Assembly: GCA_009823505.1 (NCBI GenBank)
Contig: VZQC01009601.1
Coordinates: 3,015,293 to 3,079,292, forward strand
DNA: 64,000 nt
Direction: 5' to 3'
Source of the DNA: Rhizomys pruinosus
Taxonomy: Eukaryota; Chordata; Mammalia; Rodentia; Spalacidae
This document shows positions 20,174 to 32,456 of the stretch, piece by piece. The first letter of the stretch is position 1. Each line of letters opens with the position of its first letter. Both the position numbers and the translations under genes were made by a program. The notes under the pieces were generated by a model. It did no database searches. It was not told the DNA's origin and saw only the letters and a program-made list of their open reading frames with translations.

Positions 20174-23100
20174 ATGGATAATAAAGCAAAAAGAAGCACC
20201 ACAAACCTGTCAGTCATAACCTTAAATATTAATGGACTAAATTCCCCAATCAAAAGACATAGACTGGGGAGGCTGGAGAGATGGCCTAGTGGTTAAGAGT
20301 GCTGACCGCTCTTACAGAGGACCTGGGTTCGATCCCCAGTACCCACATGGCGGCCGAGAACTGTCTGAAACTCCAATTCCAGGAGAACTCCAGTTCCAGG
20401 GGAATCTGAGACCCTCTTCTGACCTCCGTGGCACTGCACGACATGGGTACACAAACTTGCATGCAGACAGTACATTCATACACATACAGAAATAAATAAA
20501 ATTAAAAAAAAATCTTTAAAAAGAAAAAAATACATAGACTGGGAGATTGCATTAGGAAACAGAATCCATCCATGTACTGTCTACAAGAAACACATCTTAC
20601 CTTCAAGGACAGGCACCACCTTAAAGTGAAAGGATGGAAAAAATATTCCAAGCAAATGGTACCAAAAAGAAAGCAGGTGTTGCTATTTTAATATCAGACA
20701 AAATAGACTTCAAAGTAAAAGAAATCAGAAGAGACAAAGAAGGCCATTACATTTTTATCAAAGGAACAGTTCACTAAGAAGATTTCACAATTATGAATAT
20801 ATATGCACCAAAATCTGGTGCACCAAACTTGATAAAGACAATTCTCCAGGACCACAAGTCACACACTAAACCCAGTACACTCATAGTAGGGGATTTCAAT
20901 ACCCCACTGAGCCCCGTGGATAGGTCAACAGGACAAAGAATAAACAGAGAGACATCTGGACTGAATGATATGATACCCCAAATGGACCTCATAGACCTCT
21001 ACCAAATATTCCACTCTAATACCAGAGAACACACTTTCTATTCAGCACCCCACGGAACATTCTCCAAAATCGACCAAATACTGGGACACAGAAGAAACCT
21101 CCACAAATACAAAAAGATTGAAATAATTTCATGCATTCTATCAGACCACAGTGCAATAAAGTTCAACATCAACACCAGGATAAGCCCTACTGCCTACAAG
21201 AACACATGGAGACTAAACAACACACTCTTGAATAAGGAATGGGTCAAGGAAGAAATAAAGAAAGAAATAAAAGCATTCCTGGAACTCAATGACAATGACA
21301 ATACAACACAACCAATCCTATGGGATAGCTTAAAAGCAGTCCTAAGAGGGAAGTTTATAGCCCTGGGTGCCTACATTAGAAAAACAGAAAGAGCACAAGT
21401 GAATGATCTAACACTAAAGCTAAAAGCACTTGAGAGGCAACAACAGATGAACCCTAAAAGCAACAAACATTAAGAAATAACAAAACTCAGAGCAGAAATC
21501 AATGAAATAGAAACAAAGAAAACAATACAAAAAATCAGTGAATCCAATAGTTGGTTCTTTGAAAGAATAAACAAGATAGACAGACCTCTAGCCCAGTTAA
21601 CCAAAAGAAAGAAGGAAGAACTCCAAATCAATACAATCTGTGATGAAAAGGGAAATATCACAACAGACAAGGAAAAGATCCAGAAAATCATATGGGAATA
21701 CTTCCAAAACCTATACTGTACCAAGTTTGAAAACCTAGAAGAAATGGATGAATATCTGAAACCCTGGGAATCACCAAAGCTCAACCAAGAAGAGATCGAC
21801 AGCTTAAAAAGACTCATAATACATGAAGAAATTGAAGATGTAATAATAAAACTCCCAACTAAAAAAAGCCCAGGCCCAGACGGTTTCACTGCAGAATTCT
21901 GTAAAACATTTCAAAAAGACCTACAACCATTATTACTGAAACTGTTTAGAAGGATACAATCAGAGGGAATTCTCCCAAATTCCTTCTATGAAGCCAGCAT
22001 CACTCTATTACCAAAACCAGGCAAAGATACAACTAAAAAAGGAAACCCAAAGCAATATCATCCTAAATGGGGAAATGACAGAAACATTCCCTTTAAAGTT
22101 AGGAACTCGGCAAGGCTGCCCCCTGTCACCACTCCTCTTCAATATAGTGCTTGAAACACTTGCTAGAGCAATAAGGCAAGAAAAGGGAATTAAAGGAGTA
22201 CTAATTGGAAAAGAGGAAGTCAAGCTATCCTTATTTGCTGATGATATGATTGTTTACTTAAGGGATGCTAGAAACTCCACCAGAAAACTCCTAGAAATGA
22301 TTAACAGCTTCAGCAAAGTGGCAGGATACAAAATTAACCTAAAAATTCAATGGCCTTTCTTTACACCAAGAACAATCAACTGGAGAAACAATTCAAAGAG
22401 ACCTTCCCACACACAATAGTCTCAAAAACAATAAAATACTTAGGAACAAACCTAACCAAAGACATCAAAGATCTCTACAACAAAAATTTAAACCTTTAAA
22501 GAAAGAAATTGAAGAAGACATCAGAAGATGGACAAACCTCTCATGCTCATGGATTGGGAAAATTAATATTGTAAAAATGAACTTTCTACTGAAACTCTTG
22601 TATAGATTTAATGCAATCCCAATCAAAATCCCCAAGAGTTTCTTCACAGACATGGAAAAAATGTCCTTAAACTCATTTGGATAAACAAAAGACCTCGAAT
22701 AGCCAAAACAACCCTGAGCAAAAAGAGCTACACAAGGGGGATCTCTATACCAGACATCAAACTATACTATAGGGCTATAGTCATAAAATAGCCTGGTACT
22801 GGCACAAAAACAGACCTGTTGACCAATAGAACAAAGCCAAAGATCCAAACCTGACCACATACAATTTCAGCCATCTCATATTTGACAAGGGGGCCAAGAA
22901 GACACAATGGAGAAAAGACAGGATCTTCAGCAAGTGGTATTGGCAAAACTGGATCACCACTTGTAGAATAATGAAATTGAACCCCTACCTTTCGCCCTAT
23001 ACAAAAGTCAACTCCAGATGGATCAAAGACCTCAACGTGAAACCCCAAACTCTGAAGGCGATAGAAAAAAAATTTGGCAGCAGACTATAAGACATAGGCA

Positions 23101-23969
23101 TAGGAAAAGACATCCTAAATCAGACAGCAGCTGCGCAAGAATTAAGGTCGACAATTGACAAATGGGACCTCGTTAAACTCAAAAGCTTCTGTACATCAAA
23201 AGAAACAATCGAGGAAGTGAAGAGAAATCCCACAGAGTGGAAGGAAACTTTCACCACAGAAACATCTCACAGAGCATTGATTTCCAGAATATATAAACTA
23301 CTCAAAAACCAAAGAAGAAAGAAAACAAATGACCCACTCAATAGATGGAGCAAAGAGCTGAACAGAGACTTCACAAGTGAAGATTTAGAGAAGGCTGAGA
23401 AACACCTTAAGAAGTGTTCAACATCACTAATTATTAAGCATATGCAAATGAAAACCACTTTAAGATATCATCTTACCCCAATAAGGCTGGCTAGGATCAA
23501 GAAAACAAATGATACCAAGTGCTGGAGAGGTTGTGGGGAAAGGGGAACACTCTTCCACTGTTGGTGGGAATGTAAACTCCTGCAGCTAATATGGAAAGCA
23601 GTGTGGAGAACCCTTGGAAGACTTGGAATGAACTTGCCACCCGACCTAGCCATACCATTCCTAGGCATGTACCCTCAAGTCTCACCCCACTGCAGAGATA
23701 CATGCATGGCCATGTTTATTTCAGCTCTCTTCACAATAGCAAGGAGCTGGAACCAACCCAAATGCCTCTCAACTGATGAGTGGATAGAGAAAATGTGGTA
23801 CATCTACACAATGGAGTTCTATGCAGCAGTAAAGAAAGACCACATCATGAGCTTTGCAGAAAAATGGCTGGAGCTAGAGGACATCATGTTGAGTAGAAGT
23901 AACACAGTCCCAGAAAAACAAGCAAGGAATGGTATCCCTCATCTGTGGATGCTAGTGCCAATTACCTAG
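20174..23969 (+). pseudogene. L1 ORF2 (endonuclease/reverse transcriptase), degraded
   Basis: The frame opens at about 20174 with an ITLNINGLNSPIKRHR motif and is split by a B2 at 20269-20531. Endonuclease motifs continue at 20793-21473: IVGDFNTPLSPVDR, the FYSAPHGTFSKIDQ block and LSDHSAIKF, the catalytic Asp-His pair. RT-domain blocks follow: [13 protein letters not shown] at about 21870, [13 protein letters not shown] at about 22110, and [10 protein letters not shown] at about 22230 with the catalytic Asp pair. The C-terminal Cys-rich segment is near 23520-23580 (GCGERGTLFHCWWEC). A deletion near 22050 removes the RT palm start, including the first catalytic Asp, and shifts the frame. Further stops occur up to 23200. 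The last open frame ends at 23969. Confidence 0.9.
20257..20543 (+). mobile_element. B2 SINE nested in L1 ORF2
   Basis: A B2 (about 20269-20531) with the 17-bp internal duplication and intact Pol III boxes. It is flanked by the repeat ACATAGACTGGG at 20257-20268 and 20532-20543. Removing it restores homology to the L1 ORF2 start, which proves the L1 was there first. Confidence 0.96.
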
Positions 23970-24037
23970 TTGTAAGTATTTCTTGTGCATGGCCCTTCAA
24001 GCTTTTGTCCAAAGCAGTTGGGAGTGATGCATATTGG

Positions 24038-24040
<3 letters not shown>

Positions 24041-24072
<32 letters not shown>
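24041..24072. repeat. (CAA)n array in L1 3'UTR
   Basis: About ten CAA repeats. The corresponding position in minus-strand L1 copies (31610-31622, 56555-56575) has only short TTG-rich sequence, so the expansion is specific to this copy. Confidence 0.93.
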
Positions 24073-24477
24073 TAAAGGACTACATCAAAGAACTGACTGA
24101 AACAGTGAACTTCTGCTCCAAACACTCAACTTCCACATGGAGAATATCGAGAAAGACTGAGAAAGAGATGAAAAGTGTGTTTGGCAGAATGCCTGAGCTC
24201 TGGTGGGGTGGGGGGATGGGGAGACACGAGTCTAGATTTGATAAAGAAATATATATTAATAAATAAATAAATTAATTAAAAAATTTCCAAGCTGGGCATA
24301 AAATTTTAAAAAAATATATTATGAGGGAGAGAGCAGCATCAGAGTGGGATGAATAGGAATCAGGATAAATAGCAACTATGCATGAGATGTCATAATCAAT
24401 CCCTTTATTTTTCTTCTAATTTTAATTCTCAATAAAAATATATTGTAAAATATGTGGTATGTTAATTTAAACTTTTA

Positions 24478-24668
24478 AAAATTATTTATTTGATTTTATG
24501 TCTGTATGTATGTGTGTCTTTTTGGGTCTATGCACCATATGCCTGCATGAAGATGCCAGAAACGGGCGTTAGATACCCGGACCTATAATTACAGGCACTT
24601 GTCTCCTGCCTGGTGTGGGTGCCCAGGACCAAACCCAGGTTCTCTCCAAGAACAGAAAGCAAGTTTAA
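24478..24668 (-). mobile_element. B3-type SINE, diverged
   Basis: AAATTATTTATTTGATTTTA, GTATGTGTGTC, GATGCCAGAAACGGGCGTTA and GGACCAAACCCAGGTTCTCT read in reverse as a B3/B2 SINE from tail to head. Confidence 0.65.
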
Positions 24669-26190
24669 ACTTTTTAATACTCGTAATTAAATATACCAAA
24701 CCGTAACGTTTTATACAACTAAATGATACCCTGTGATTAAGATGTCCTGGAAATGATACTGGATTTTTTTTCAGAGTTACAAAGCATGATTTCTAAATAT
24801 TTAAATTGCTCTTTTGTCAAAGATGTGATGTTTATGTTTTCCTTGTCAGCAAAGTCTGTTTTCTTCTTTCTTGACAAGATAAGGAAATAAATGAACCATT
24901 CTAATTGGAGTTGGAAGCTAATTGTTGTTAAAATTTAGTCTTGGAATATGGCTTCAAGTGGGTTTTCCCTGGAAAATAATGAGTTATCTGTTAGAAGCTT
25001 AGAAACTAAAGGGCAGAATTCTGAAAGCTGAAACAACAATGAACTTGCCCTCAACATTCAGTTATCTCTCATTATTGACAAACTAATTCTGTTGTGCACT
25101 AGTGCCTGAAATTTTAGTAAGAGGCTTCAGGAAGCTAAAAGACTAATGATTAAAATAGCTAAGACTTCTTCCCCTCCATCTGGAAGATGGTGATCTGAGT
25201 CATTCAATTTAGGTATTTGGGATTACAATGCTTCCAATCTAGAGTCCAGATGTTTAAAGGCAAATTTCCGTTACAACAAACACATGTGAAATCGCATTCA
25301 TGTAAGAAACATGTGCAAGATTTAGAAGCAAGACCTTGGCAGGAGTTCAAATGATAAAAGGTCTAAGGTTTCCCTGCCTATGTATGCAGTTCACAACAAA
25401 TGTGTCATATAACACATTTCGTAAAAGGTAGAATAATAACTCATGCAGACATGACAAGGAACATGACAAAGATTTATTTTATTCATATGAGATGAGGTAG
25501 ATGTTTCAAAGGACAAGCCAAAATAACAGAATTTTATGTGGACTAAAGGATATGGAGATGGGCTGCGACTATGAACATAACTCCTTATCCATAGAAGGAA
25601 ATCTGGATACATCAAAACATGGAACTAATGCTTACCGATTTTCAATGTATAGAGCTAGAGATCAAAGCCATGATGCTAAATAAAGAATATGAAAATATTT
25701 ATCTTAGTAATCAGCATTCAAGGTCAAAGGGACACTAATGTCCATCTGTTTTGCTTGCAAGACAAGTGTAATATTTTGTAAAACTGAACTGTGTTTTTTA
25801 AAATAGAAAATAAATCTTTATTTTAAGAAAAGAGGTTGCAAGGGAGAAATAGAAAAAAAATCAGTATTTGATGATATATTTGATGATAAAGCAGTGTAAA
25901 GACTAGGACGGTACACTGTGAATTAATAAAACAAGCTGCCTTGAATTCCTCCCTACATCTGGATTTCTGTTCATAAGAAATACTGGTTAAAGCCATTTTA
26001 AATAGGGAGTACCTATTCATTATTAACTAAGAGTAGTTACCATAAAAATTGATATGATTAATGGTGAGGATCATATCTTTCACAAAATGCTTGAACGCTT
26101 ATATTTTAATTTCAATTTCCATTATTTATATTTTAATTAATTGAGACTAGTTCATTTTTGCAATTTCAACTTCCTGTTATCTTTCACTTC
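24669..26190. other. Unique AT-rich spacer
   Basis: No repeat family or exon is recognised. Open frames of 60-75 codons at 25391-25683 and 25823-26020 carry no known domain. Confidence 0.55.
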
Positions 26191-26194
26191 AAAA

Positions 26195-26765
26195 CAATTT
26201 TTATTGAATTTTTGCTATTTTCATACAATATATTTTGATAGTATACAGTATCCCTTATCCCAACCTCCTGTTATTTTCCTTGAACAATTTAATGTACTCA
26301 ATTAGGTATACAATAAAGCCTACAGAGGCAAATTTATGTCTCCAAATATCCTTCAGTGTGGCTCCATCCACTGGAACCTGTTTAACCTGCCAAGGATCAT
26401 GTCCTTGGAAGAGACGGACTCTCCATATCCCAGCAGCCACTGGTTGCCAATAATTCTTCATGCAGCAATGAGGTTTCTTAGCCATTTCCTCATGACTTCC
26501 TGGGATTTTTTTTCCTCTGGTTTGAAATTGCATGGGACTTGTACATGCTGTCACTCTTATCATGCATTACGCCTCTTACACTCTTTCCACCTCTGCTTCC
26601 TCAGTGATCTCTACGCCTTCGTATATAGGTTTCCCTGCAGGTGTGGGCTTCTGTGTGAATCATTATCTGCTGCATACTGAAGTTTTTCTGATGAAGGTTG
26701 AGAGATGCATTAATCTCACTCAGGATGATTGTGTCCATTTACATTCTTTACTCTTCCAAGTCTGG
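26195..26765 (-). mobile_element. L1 3'UTR fragment (older rodent type)
   Basis: TTTTATTGAATTTTTGC, TTTTCATACAATATATTTTG, TATCCTTCAGTGTGGC, CACTGGAACCTGTTTAACC, GACGGACTCTCCATATCCCA and GGGATTTTTTTTCC, then GAAGGTTGAGAGATGCATTA, reproduce the old rodent L1 3' end in reverse. The 114-codon frame at 26336-26680 is a by-product. Confidence 0.75.
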
Positions 26766-27830
26766 AGGGACCCATAGATCCAGGATGGTAAAGGGGTCCC
26801 AAGTCCCAATGAAACATTACTGTTAAGATAGTGGGGTACAGGAACCTCCCCGATAATTTTTATAAGAGAACTAAGTATTCTCAATAAAGCCTGAAGATCT
26901 CCTCTCTCACCTCCTAGTCTCTCCCATTCTGGGTGAGGTCAACAGTGTCTAGCAAGTAACCTCCTCAGGCTGGAGATCTACTTTTTCTCTGCATCATCAC
27001 TTACCCCAACTCTAAAATAGCAAAATCCATATCCTATGAATTTGGTCGATATTCTATCTCCACTATTTAAATCCTAGTGTGAAGTACAGATTCCCTCCCT
27101 GACAGTTTTATTCCTCTTCCTATCTGGATAGACTCTCAAAAATCCCCATATTCAACATACGCCTGTCTATAATTTACAAATCAGCCAACCTAATTTCTGA
27201 AAAAGTTGTCCATTAGGTTATATTCTACCATTATAACCAAGATTCACAAAGACATGTAGGACCCTTACTGTGTACTGTAAGGTACCCCCAAATGTATCCC
27301 TCCCTATGTCCCTCACTTTAATATATTATAATATATTCCACATGCCTTTGCCCCTTTGTTCATCTTCTTCCACACTTTTTGAAATTACTTATCTTTTACA
27401 TGGACTAGTCTTGTTCTTGTCTTTGCTTTCGTGTTTTCTTCCCATCTTACTATGGATATTCAGACATCTGCCTTTTATTGTTATTCACAGGTGACTTCCT
27501 CAGGGAGGTATCCCTCTTGACCCACTCAATTCACACACTCCTCCAGAACATATTTAGCATATGTTCAAAGATATGTTAATTTTTAAGAGCAACTTACTAC
27601 TGAATATAAATTGCTTAATTTGTATCACCTTTCTCCCCTGTTCTAACATGCAAATTACCTAGGATCAGCAATCTCTTTCTGAGTACTAACTTCATATCAG
27701 CACAGAAAATACTCTAATATTATTGACATTATTAAATATGAGTTGACTAAATTAATAGCATTCTTTTCTCAAGGGAATAATAAACTATATTTTCTTGTTG
27801 AGAAATTTACATAATTCATAAATAACGTTA
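26766..27830. other. Mostly unique spacer with possible L2 fragment
   Basis: No gene is recognised. At about 27490-27560, GTGACTTCCTCAGGGAGGTA and TCCCTCTTGACCCACTC resemble the conserved 3' end of mammalian L2. Confidence in that piece alone is about 0.35. Confidence 0.5.
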
Positions 27831-28130
27831 CTAATTGGTCTTGGATTTTCAAACTGGAAACTTGCCCTCCAATCAATGTCAGGCATGGGCTCCATAGTAG
27901 GAAGTGGACCTTAAATCAAATTAAAGAATGGTTGGTTACTCCCATAATATTTGTGCCATTATTGTACAAGTGGACACATGTGCATATCTAGTTAGGCAAG
28001 TTATTATTGTAGTTCACAGCTGACTGAAGTTGATGATTACTTTTTCAATTCCTGATATCAAGCATGGCACCTTCCAGTACATTTGATGATGTATATGTAG
28101 ATACTTCAAGAGACTTCCACAGTGGTGAAT
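27830..28130 (-). mobile_element. L1 3'UTR fragment (upstream part)
   Basis: GGTTGGTTACTCCCATAATA, GCAAGTTATTATTGTAGTTC, ACAGCTGACTGAAGTTGATG and CATGGCACCTTCCAGTACAT match, in reverse, the sequence at about 39975-40140. A plus-strand L1 3'UTR piece follows at 28356. Confidence 0.6.
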
Positions 28131-28355
28131 TTCCATATGCCTTTTTCTAAAGGCCTTTATACTGCTATTTATTCCTCTGCCTCACTCTCCCAGTCCCTAG
28201 CCCATTTAATCCATTTTAATTTATGTTACCCCTTTCCCCTTCATCAGACTTACATCACAAAATATAGAGGATCACCCAATACTACTTATCTACTAAGCAG
28301 TTATTTCATTAAACTGACTCATAATGACGCTATCAACCCCATGTGTTAATGCGCC

Positions 28356-28640
28356 TCACAAAATCCAGACCTGGCCAATGTTCAGAGAACAAGAAGCTGC
28401 AGAGTGCTTAGCCCTGAATTGGACACTTATATCAAACTTCTGCCTCCAAAGGCTTAGAGGCCATTGAGGAGAGTTAGGCCATTGAGAGAGTAGAAATAAT
28501 GTAAGAGCCACAGAAAGTGGAAGACAACAGGAAAACAAAGTTTTTCCAAAATCTAGACAGTTAGTCACATGAACACACAGAAATATTGAAAGTATCCATA
28601 AGTCCCATGTAATCTCAAACCATAAAGATATCCCAGCACA
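28356..28640 (+). mobile_element. L1 3'UTR fragment
   Basis: CAGAGTGCTTAGCCCTGAAT parallels AGAATGCTTAGCCCCAAAGA at 40417, and AATGTAAGAGCCACAGAAAG is the block that precedes the terminal part of the rodent L1 3'UTR. It lies in opposite orientation to the piece at 27830-28130. Confidence 0.55.
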
Positions 28641-29215
28641 GACATGAGGAAGTGGGTAAGAAGCATCAACCCCACCTAAGGAAACTGTGGCAATAAGTGG
28701 CTGTGTGAGATAAAATCACCTTCTTTGAAGTGGACTTATCACAGGACAAATCTGGTTTAATTAGAGGGGCTAAGGGCAACTGTGAGCCCATAGCCAGATT
28801 CCCCTGTTGCTTGCTGAGACGCCTGAACTCTGGGAAGGAAACCATGCCATGTTGGAGCCAGGGGCATATAAACAGCCCACCACGTGGGGCTGGTAGTATC
28901 TTGGCAATCTGTCACCATGGGCCGAGAGCACCAAGTCCATATAGAGACTCTGAGTGGCCATGTTGGTAAAAGAGAGCTGCTGCTCAGTATGTGATATCAT
29001 GCACCATCACTTTGTAGGCAAGCCTGATTAAACTTTCTAGTCTCCCTGAAACTAAGATTGGAGAGTCTGCTCCTTGTGTTTTGTCTGGTAACCTGGGAGC
29101 TGAGGCAGATGCGAGGAGGTTCCCTGGATGAGTGGGTACCCCCCCCAGGAAATCTCTGTGACAGGATGCCAGCCAAGAGGGGGCAGAAACATCAAACACA
29201 GGATTCTTGGTAAAT
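28641..29215 (+). mobile_element. Possible LTR-like segment, family unknown
   Basis: A TATA-like CATATAAAC at 28865-28873 is followed by TGATTAAACTTTCTAGTCTC and CTGCTCCTTGTGTTTTGTCT, then GGTAACCTGGGAGCTGAGG. This order looks like U3-R-U5 of an ERV LTR. No matching second LTR was found in the window. It could also be ordinary unique DNA. Confidence 0.35.
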
Positions 29216-29509
29216 TAAACATGTTTCAGTGGATAGACCCACACTGAAGGAGTTTTGGAAATACAAATTTGACTGTATAGGCTTTATTATATGTATAATA
29301 CAGTGCATTACATTGGGCACTGGGTGATAGGGGAGGTGCAGTTAGGGGATCTAAATACTATCAGATTATACTGCATAAATAACAAAAAAATCAATAAAAA
29401 TCCCAGAATCTTGGAAGACCTGCAGGTAATATTAGATGCATGTTGAAAAATCGATCCTCTGTCTAACATGAGATTTAAGGGTAATGTGGGAGAATTATCA
29501 GTTGTCTTT

Positions 29510-31782
29510 TCTTTTTTATATGTATACTTTCTTTTATTTCATTTTTTAATAATAAGTAATAAGTTATGAGTACAAGCATCTTTCATGTAAAACCAATTTG
29601 CAAGCAGCTATGCCCAAACCTACACAGACCAAGGCTCCCACCATCCAGCTGGAGGGGCTTGTATGTACAATCAAGTTGATCAAATAAGTGTCCAGTCTAT
29701 ATTGCTGTAGTTTCACCATTCACCCCAATCGTGGCCCTTACATTCTACCATGCCCCCTCTTCCATGGATTGTTCCCTAGGCATAGAAAAAGGGCACAGGT
29801 GGACAAGAAGCAAAACAGTCTACTTTCTCTGGAGATGTCTTTTTGGACTCTGATCAGTTTCTTTCATGGGTTGACAGTTTCTCCAGGAATAACCTTTCAA
29901 TCCTACTGATGAATCATAAGCAATTAGATATATTGGTATTTAAACAGTACTAATTATTATGGTAGGTTACTTTGGTATAGACACAGATGTTTGGATGGTA
30001 TGCTAACCCATGAATTACGTTTTTTCTGTAAAAGATGACAAGGTCTTACTATGGCTTATAACATCTCCTAACCACTAGAGGATGTAAGCTTGTGGCATCA
30101 GCCATGGGTTATTCCTCCAAGGAGAGAGCTAATAGCCAATTAGATTTGGGATATACAGACATATGGCTGCCACTACTGCACAGTATTTCCAAGCAGGTGA
30201 GGTGTAGCTGATGCTGACAGAGGAGTCTTGCTTGACTCAAGGAGACTTATATTTGCTTTATTGGTTTAGTGGCCTTTGGTAACACTCTTTGGTATTCCAG
30301 AGACCAACTATACACTTGCAAGTGCGGTCTCAATACATCTTTCCCATGCTTACATCAGGTCTTGGACAACAGGGCCTTACGACCTCTCTTCTTGCAGGTA
30401 TCCCAGTTTACAGGCAAGAAGCCTTTACCTTTTGGGGGTCTTGGATCCCTTGGCCAATATCTCCTTGGTGGAATAATCCATTGCTGATATCAGAGCTCTC
30501 CTGTATTAATATATTTTGTTTAAATGCACAGCTTAAAGAGACTTTAGTATTATATTTGGCTCTGAATAGAGAATAATCCTTTTCACAGTTCCTATGTCTA
30601 TTAGTCAATTAAAGAAAGCAGTTATACTGGTTTTATAAGAAATTACCTCTACAACAGTTGGCTCTAATTTACAGTTAGAGAATGACTTCATTGCCATCAT
30701 ATTTTTCTTTGTTCTATGAAAAGGAGGTAAGAAATTCTCTCATATTAAAACTTTGCAGCACCTAGAAGGTAAGGTTCATTAAGACTCATTGTAAACAGTT
30801 GTTACAAATGTTTGATGCCGTAGCAGTCTGAGGCTTTTCTTCCTTTTAATGTTTAGATGGGCCAACTTCTCTGCTGGTATTTCTTGGCACATCCTACACA
30901 ATGAAAAGCTGTATCTTTTCTTTCTCAGGCATTAAGCTGTTAATGTTTTGACCTGTGGGAACATACAAATCTTTTTCCATAGTTAGTTTTAAGATTTAAA
31001 TTGAAAAAAATTTGACAAAAAGGTTTAATATATAACTGTATCTCCCCTTTTTTTAACTTTAGGTTTATATTTTTTGACCCATGAGTCTCAAAAAGGCAGT
31101 TTTAGTCCACATACCTATAGGCAGGAATCAATGTGTAAATTTCATTATATTTACCCAAGTTGTTTTGGGTGACTGTATGTTGTTAATTTGGGAAGCAAAC
31201 TTAATTCCTTAAGTTAAATTATCCTACAGGTAAAAGAGAATGGTTCAAGATGATACTATATAACACAAAAATTATAGAGAACATTTGTATATGTTAATCC
31301 CAAAGTTATTGTTATTATATACAGATTTTAAGTAAAACAAATGTGGACAACAACAATTTATATTTCCAATTAACTTAGATATATTACCTTTTTTATTAAA
31401 ACCTTTAAACCAATGTTGCTTATTATAGACGTTTTTACTTTTCTAAGTCCTAAAATACCATGTAATTTGTAGATAGAGTTTGGGAAAAATTGGATACTTG
31501 TTGAACTCTTGTCAATTAAATATACATTTATCGAATATAAATCTGTGTCCCTCTCCCAACCCTCCTGCCCCTCCAGATTCACCATTTCAGTCAATTTTCT
31601 GATGCAGTCTTTCTGTTGTTATTCTTTCAATATGCATCCCTCCCCACAAGGAATATTTACAACTGGGTTATTGACACTAGCATCCACAGATGAGGGATAC
31701 CATTCTTCCTTTGCTTTTCTGGGGCTGTGTTACTTCACTTAATATAATATCTTATAGCTCCATCCATTTACCTACAAAGTTC
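29510..31782 (-). mobile_element. L1 3' half with long (~2 kb) 3'UTR
   Basis: On the minus strand: the ORF2 C-terminus (about 31640-31782), a proximal 3'UTR shared with the plus-strand L1 (AGTCAATAACCCAGTTGTAA-type block), and then about 2 kb of 3'UTR ending in a T-rich end near 29510 (the poly(A) side). The 3'UTR is near-colinear with 54960-56640 and with 41355-42975. The L1 end carries ACAAGCATCTTTCATGTAAA and GGAGGGGCTTGTATGTACAA. The 5' end is inverted (31783-31925). Overlapping 66-95 codon frames near 30269-30608 are by-products. Confidence 0.88.
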
Positions 31783-31925
31783 ACATGCACAGCTATATTT
31801 ATTGCAGCTGTGTTAACAATAGCAAAAAGCTAGAACCAACCCAAATGCCCCTCAACTGATGAGTGGATAGAGAAAACGTGGTACATGTACACAATGGAAT
31901 TCTATGCAGCAGTAAAGAAAGACAA
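31783..31925 (+). mobile_element. Inverted 5' piece of the same L1 (twin-priming)
   Basis: This reads on the plus strand as ORF2 C-terminus (CAACCCAAATGCCCCTCAAC, then GAATTCTATGCAGCAG), matching about 23697-23842. The adjoining minus-strand segment resumes at the L1 position equal to about 23847. An L1 whose 5' end is flipped exactly next to its neighbouring sequence is the known signature of twin-primed reverse transcription. Confidence 0.85.
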
Positions 31926-32314
31926 CACCAATTTTCTTTTCTTAACACTTCATCATCTAGTTCAGAAAGGAATAGTACAGGTTCAATTCAAATGGGACAG
32001 ATTAAAGTCTCTGTGCCAGGACTACTCTAGGACCACTGATGGAGAACGTGCCCTCCACAGCAAGAAATGCTGGGTCAGTTGGTCACTGCTCAGATTTGAG
32101 GCTGGACCTACATCTCAGGTATGTCTTGGAGGAACAGCAGGGTTGCCCTTATTATGGGAGATAAGAGCTTTGCATTCTTTCTGTCAAAACACAAAACTGC
32201 AACACAATTAACCATCTGAACTGCCCTATGTTCCCACATTAAGAGTCAAGTCACAATTCTAGTGTTCTGAATAGCTTAGAAGGGAATATTGTCTTTGGGT
32301 GCAGAAAGGGGGTT
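31926..32314. other. Unique spacer
   Basis: The plus-strand frame from 31885 to 32211 begins in the L1 piece and continues into this non-repetitive DNA. It has no recognisable domain outside L1. Confidence 0.55.
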
Positions 32315-32456
32315 AAAAATTAGCTGGGAGTGCTGATGCATGCCTTTAATCACAGCACTTGGGAGGCAGGTGGATTTCTGTGAGTTCAAGGTGAGCCTGA
32401 TCTACATAGCAAGCTACAAGCCTAAAGGGAGGCCCTGTCTCAAAAAAAAAAAAAAC
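32315..32456 (+). mobile_element. B1 SINE
   Basis: AGCTGGGAGTGCTGATGCAT, GCCTTTAATCACAGCACTTG, GAGTTCAAGGTGAGCCTGAT and GAGGCCCTGTCTC, followed by an A-run. Confidence 0.9.

Larger units (their letters stand above)
18461..24290 (+). mobile_element. Near-full-length L1 LINE with monomer-type 5'UTR
   Basis: The most complete L1 in the window. It has tandem 5'UTR monomers (18461-18878), a short 5'UTR remainder, ORF1 (about 18960-20133), ORF2 (about 20174-23969), and a ~320-bp 3'UTR with a CAA array ending in an A/T-rich tail near 24290. A B2 insertion lies in the endonuclease region. Roughly 340 bp is missing from the RT domain at about 22046-22055, compared with the copy at 58800-59160. Several stops and frame changes break both ORFs, so it is not autonomous. 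Possible degenerate flanking repeats are AAATTTTCCAGG (left) and AAAATTTCCAAG (right). The structure is certain; the subfamily is not named. Confidence 0.95.

Noticed and set aside
26336..26680. 114-codon frame resembling a secreted peptide
   Set aside because: It lies wholly inside an L1 3'UTR fragment; other copies of that fragment do not keep the frame.
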